64,000 nt of DNA from Isoetes taiwanensis (Eukaryota; Streptophyta; Lycopodiopsida; Isoetales; Isoetaceae), in NCBI GenBank assembly GCA_021234155.1, contig JAJEKV010000027.1, forward strand, positions 9,213,448 through 9,277,447. Direction: 5' to 3'. The first letter of the stretch is position 1; every line of letters begins with the position of its first letter. Below are positions 59,402 to 64,000 of this stretch, one piece after another. Position numbers and translations under genes: made by a program. The notes beneath the pieces are model-generated. The model saw nothing but the letters and a program-made list of their open reading frames with translations. It did no database searches and was not told the origin of the DNA.

Positions 59402-61815
59402 GGCCAGCAGAGAGCTGCGAATTGACCTTTAATGCAACCAAAAAATCTTGGGCCAATCAGTCTTCGTCACGTTTGCAACCTTTCTTCTGTTCAACAAAAG
59501 CCCGCTTGTCTTTAATAAACATCTTCAAAAAAGGGACACCGTTAAATTTTCAGCCTTTATATATTTTATCCGTGTGGCTCTAAGAATTCCCAACCATCCA
59601 ATTGTCGTAGCTTGATTACAACAGTTTTTTGCGAACAGTAATCCACATTGAATTGCATAGATTCTTTTCAACCGTTTTTTTAAACATTACTACTAAACGT
59701 GTGCCAGCATTGTCGGGCTAATGTCCTAACATGTGTTTGAACTCGGTCTTTAACACCCATACGTGCAACTTTGACAACAACACTTGTTGATATTGGCAAG
59801 AATGGACATTATTTGCTATTTTTTTTTTTTATTATTGAAATTGTTTAATGAGAGTATCATCAATGTATTAACTTTGCGTTTGTAGATTTTAGAAGAAAAA
59901 ACAATGTTTTATAGTAGATGTGGAGGCATTTAAATCTACCTCTAAAGATGAAAATTTGGAAAGACAGATCCAAAACTCATGCTCAAAATGTCACCCTTAC
60001 AAGAGTACTTCAAAAAAACATGTACAATTTGGATCGGGTCAATTTCCTCGTGGCGCCAGGTGGAACATGGTGAAAATCTCCTTCCAAAACAACAATGAAT
60101 CCTTCAAAAAATTTGTTACATGACATCACGTCACGGAGCATTCTATCGAGTGCTTCATAAACATGTTTATGCATCAATGGGGCCCTATCTCACAGAGTTT
60201 TTTCTTGCCATGTTCAGTCAGTTGAATGGTCAATAATGTCACCTAATAGCTGCACATTGACATAAATAAAGCCCACTTTATGGACAGCATTTACAGCGTG
60301 GATGCATGTAGATGGGCGCCATAGAAATGCTAAAGTAAAAACAATTTACTTTGCAGTTGTTAACAAGTCCATTTCTGTCTAACAGATTGACAATTCTGTG
60401 ACGCATGAAGTTCCTGCCACTTATTTAAAAAAGCATCTTGATGCATTTTGGGTAACTGAGACATAGAATAGGTATTGGGCTTCATTTTATCAAAGAAGGT
60501 GACTATGGAGCATATACATTCAGGTAGATTTTGGTGATTTTATGTTTTTCCAGATTAATCCAAGAAATTTCTGCTTTGTGACAGGCCTTATAATAGGGCT
60601 TGCATCAGTTGCATATAGAGCCACTATCATGCCATAGCATCACCAAGGCAAAGCTCAGGCCTCGATTTTGAAAAGAAAACAGAACCTATATAGCAATTCG
60701 GACCCTTTTCAAATTCGAAAAGAGCATCTGAATGGGTTTTGCCCTCTTGTATTTCCTCGTTTTTTTGCTGTCTGTTCTTCAACAGCTCTACTGCTTCCAC
60801 AAATGGCTGAGTTTCGGCCTTCATTGATTTTGATTACTTCCACTGCTAACATGCCCCAACACAAACATTTGTACCAGTTTTGGCATAGTTCAAGCAACCG
60901 CTAGTAGTTCCAGATTCAAATGCCTCCAAAACTCCAGAGCTAGACAGTTCACACATGAACATGCCTTAAAGCATGATCGTCAAGTCTTAAAAGTCAATCT
61001 AAAACAGGGCAACTTAGTTTCTGTGGGAACTATAGACTGGTCGGCAAACAAACAAATGAACGCCAAACACAGAGACCAAAAGGTGTGAGGGCTAATACTG
61101 CTGCTGCAATAAATGGTCTTTGAGAAAACCCCATTTTGGATCTCACCACTCATTACCTGAATTGAGGAAGAAATGACAGGGCTGTTTGGAATTGAGCCTA
61201 GTGAAGGTGCTAGTCCGCAATAGCCACTGGAAGTACAACCACCGGAAGTACATCCACCGAAAGTACAGAGCTCTGAGCACTCAATCTCCGCTATGTGTTA
61301 GACTACCGCCTCCTCCCTCCCTTTTATACGAAGACAAAGAGCTCTCTAGATCATTCGAGAAGACGCAAGACGTTCCAGAGTAGCTTCCATAAAGGCCTCC
61401 ATAGCGGTTTCTAGAAAAAACTTCATCTTTTAGAATCTTCTAGTAACTTCAATTACAGACACCATTGAAATATCTATATTTTAATGCCTAATTATAGAAC
61501 ATTCTAGAATCTACACTATAGAATCTACACTATTATATAATTATATGTAGAGATATATAGAAGATAATATGGTATTAGATTACCTGTTTGAAAATTATCT
61601 CTGATAGTGACATGTCTGCTTATGTGGCATTGATTGACACGTATGAATGGCTAAAGAAGAAGCTTTGAAATTTAAACAAAAATAGACGTGCGAGACGTGC
61701 GTGAATCATGACTCTTCAAACAGAGAATATTATGCAGAATCTGCTCATCCATTAAATTCAAATTTTATCCAGCCATCGTGGAAATGGGCGCTTGCCTTAG
61801 CTGCACCGATCGTGG
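59402..61815. other. BIO2 upstream region and gene-free stretch
   Basis: The BIO2 promoter must lie just above 59,401; no clear TATA box was assigned. A possible transposon-terminus motif (AAACGTGTGCC, 59,695) resembles one at 49,897. Nothing else recognisable was seen. Confidence 0.4.
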
Positions 61816-61979
61816 TATTTAATAACCACTGCCATGTTTGAACAAAAAAAAATACACGAGGTTTTTGTGGACTTAACGAATTTTTTAGTGAGTGTCATGT
61901 TAAAGCCACATTGAGAGAAAAAATACACGGAGTTTTTTTTATTTCATGCTGGTTCAAACATGACAGTGGTTGTTAAATA
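61816..61979. mobile_element. MITE with about 27-bp terminal inverted repeats
   Basis: TATTTAATAACCACTGCCAT, then GTTTGAA, at the left pairs with the reverse complement at the right end (TTCAAACATGACAGTGG then TTGTTAAATA) with about three mismatches. The 164-bp element is non-coding. Flanking TA could be the target duplication. Two internal ACACG(A/G)..GTTTTT motifs match the 41.9-kb element. Confidence 0.8.
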
Positions 61980-62553
61980 AGACGCTCGTAGCTGCACCTC
62001 CCGGCTATGGCGTCGCGGGAACATCCTTGTCTCCCACAACAGTTCTCCCAAAGACTCATTTTCTCCTTCTTCCTCCTTCTCCAAAAAATCCCACTGGTTT
62101 GCTACCGTCAATGCAGCTTATGCAGAGTTTGAAACTTCCAAAATCGAGCCCCGAACAGAGCTTTTGACTTCTTCCATTTGTGGATCTAACCCTGACGAAG
62201 AAAAACTGAAGCCTTTGCATTTTTCGAAGCTCAATTGAAGCTTCTGATAGGGATTATAAGTCGGATTCTGAATGCTTGAAAACAAAACAGAGTATCAAAT
62301 GGGTGATTAATCGGTGGAAAACTCTATTGGGGATGAAGAAATATCGATTGGGTTGGGAAATACTGGCCGGATTGATATATCAAATCTGTCAGACGGGTTT
62401 GGGATTGAATCATTTGTTAGCAGCCGCTATTCGGAGGAAGGGGATTCGTTGTAGCAGAGTTTAGTAAACAGATTAGCAGGAGATTCAGAAGCTTGAGTCG
62501 ATTCCAGACGAGTGAAAAATGACATATTATTTCAACAAAAGGATTCAACAAAA
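61980..62553 (+). other. Possible 5' UTR of the 62,554 gene
   Basis: Moderately GC-balanced sequence with short frames, consistent with an upstream leader but without proof. Confidence 0.25.
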
Positions 62554-62820
62554 ATGGGCGAAGGATGCATGAATTATTGCAAGTCCAGCAGCGGCGATTC
62601 GTGTCAGATTCATAACAAGGTACTCGTTGATCATTCAACAAATAATTCCCCTTTTTTGATGCAAAGTAAAATGCAAAAAGAGGGCTGCACAGACGACAAA
62701 TCCTGCATGTCCATACCCATGCTGGATCTTATGCAGCATAAGGATCAGGGATCCACAGCTTTATGCTGCAGCAGCAAGGCTAAAGCAAATAATCCGATTG
62801 AGGAAGCAGAGAGCAAGCTG
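62554..62820 (+). CDS. Candidate first coding exon of an unknown Cys-rich protein
   Basis: From ATG 62,554, 89 codons read to AAGCTG followed by GTAAGC, a strong donor in phase 0. The peptide is Cys/Ser/Lys-rich (MGEGCMNYCKSSSGDSC, DDKSCMSIPMLDLMQHKD, ALCCSSKAKANNPIEEAESK). I recognise no domain, no signal peptide and no metal-binding signature. Open reading continues past the donor to 63,006, but that part consists of a short repeat (CCATATCCTGGTCC three times, 62,848-62,915), so splicing seems more likely. Downstream exons were not found before the window ends. Confidence 0.3.
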
Positions 62821-64000
62821 GTAAGCAAGACGTGGGAAGGGATGCTCTGCTATATCCTGGTCCGACTGCCATATCCTGGTCCAATAAAGGGATGCCCTGC
62901 CATATCCTGGACTGGCTACCGGCTACATAATGTAAGAAGAGCCTCTCCCACTAACGAGGGTGACCACCAGTTTAAGGGCAGTAGGAGGTTTGGAGCAGTT
63001 TTTTGAATATACTAAGTATATGCCAGCATATCCTTGGAATATGCTAAGAACGCACCTCAGCTAGGGTTTGCCCCCTAGGGACAACCCAAAAAAAGCATTT
63101 GCCGATGCAATAGTATCAAAAGCCAACATACTTGCAAAGCAAATGAACAGTAAGAAAAGTAACTATACTAATCAATCAATCAATCTTGTTAATTTGGGAT
63201 TTTTCGGCATGGTGAAAAATGTTTTTGGAATTATTTTTTAACTGATTTCCTAAGATTTTGTGGGTTTTGGCAGCCGGAAAATATTTCCATCCTTCCAAAA
63301 ATCGAGACCAGTTTCTTAAGAGCAAGTTTTTGGGTTTTTTAGGGTCGCCTTGCTCCACGTTTGCAGATTGCAAGGTGCCAAACGATTTTCATTTGCCATG
63401 CAATTTACAGCATGGGACTAGGCTAGAAATTACAGCATGGAGGACATTTAAAACTACGGCATGGAGGACATTTGAAGGATGAATCGTGCCCTCAGAGTAT
63501 GCTGTAAAATGAGAATCCGGGCTAAACATCATTTTTGTGATCAAAGGTGCATCGCCAGGTCCGAATCTGATCAAGCTCGCCAATAAAGGATTTTGCAAGA
63601 GTAGAGCACACTCTGTTTTCTGTAATTCTTTGATTTTTGGTTTTGGTTTTGGTTTGACAATCTGTCTGGGACTTCTATTGGTTTTAGCTGATCTAGCTGG
63701 TTCTTCCCTTATGTATAAGGAGCAAAGCAAGCTACGGATAATAAGTTTTGATGTGTTTTACTAGACAGGTAAATTTCCTTGATTTTATCGCTTATGCCTC
63801 CTTCTTCTTTGATAATTGCCTTTGTGTGCTTCTTGAATTGCCGTTTCAGCGGTTTTAGAATCATTTGCAACACAGCCAGTTTCATAGCCATCCTCCAGGT
63901 ATTTTTGAAGCGATTAACTCATTTCTGCTTGACAAAAATATGGCAAGTTTTTAAAGTTATAGTGTATGTTTGTATGCAAAGCTGGGTATTGCAGTTGGTT
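62821..64000. other. No recognised gene at right edge
   Basis: Small repeats (CATGGAGGACATTT twice, 63,437-63,476) and short frames occur. One frame (63,537-63,764) would encode a hydrophobic peptide with GFGFGLTICLGLLLVLADLA but has no family match. Confidence 0.35.

Noticed and set aside
1-64000. CRISPR arrays, operons, bacterial promoters, rRNA or organelle DNA insertions
   Set aside because: No regularly spaced identical repeats with unique spacers and no recognisable rRNA or organelle genes. The gene structure is eukaryotic with introns. tRNA genes could not be excluded by eye, but none was recognised.

Overview
This window is nuclear DNA from a land plant. The support is GT-AG introns, a plant mitochondrial-type biotin synthase, an FPA-type RRM/SPOC protein, plant-type Ty3/gypsy retrotransposons primed by initiator tRNA-Met, and LINE, MITE and microsatellite debris between genes. 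Low gene density favours a large repeat-rich genome; I lean weakly to a fern, but nothing here proves the lineage.

Layout. 1-0.54 kb: end of a gypsy-type LTR with a primer-binding site. 3.5-7.55 kb (+): FPA-like gene (three RRMs, SPOC domain, Gln-rich tail), whose first exon is not found. 9-11.5 kb: LINE 3' ends. 13.4-28.57 kb: nested retrotransposons. A structurally complete but coding-dead Ty3/gypsy element (17,093-28,099, minus strand, 1.65-kb LTRs, PBS, PPT, TTCAG duplication) sits inside an older plus-strand gypsy pol gene, which it splits between RNase H and integrase. 28.57-35.41 kb: an unusual purine-rich (A-rich on +) non-coding block, internally duplicated at several scales, with 129/130-bp direct repeats near its ends. 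35.7-46 kb: LINE 3' ends and isolated fragments of host-type genes (HAK/KUP transporter exon, DEAH-box helicase, PPR). 42.5 kb: a small intact secreted Pro-rich repeat protein gene. 49.5 kb: a 145-bp foldback. 50.8-52.7 kb (-): a decayed pepsin-type aspartic protease gene with a perfect 76-bp inverted repeat beside one of its exons. 57.56-59.40 kb (-): a complete six-exon biotin synthase gene (BIO2). 61.8 kb: a MITE. 62.55 kb: a possible first exon of an unknown gene.

The genes do not form a pathway. BIO2 would make biotin in mitochondria, and the FPA homologue would act in nuclear RNA 3'-end processing. The most distinctive signal is a dispersed LINE 3'-end family (at least seven copies, both strands). 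It carries a conserved segment able to fold in two mutually exclusive ways, then a constant 3' motif, then a different microsatellite tail in several copies. The A-rich block and the perfect inverted repeat are the other structures that ordinary annotation does not explain.
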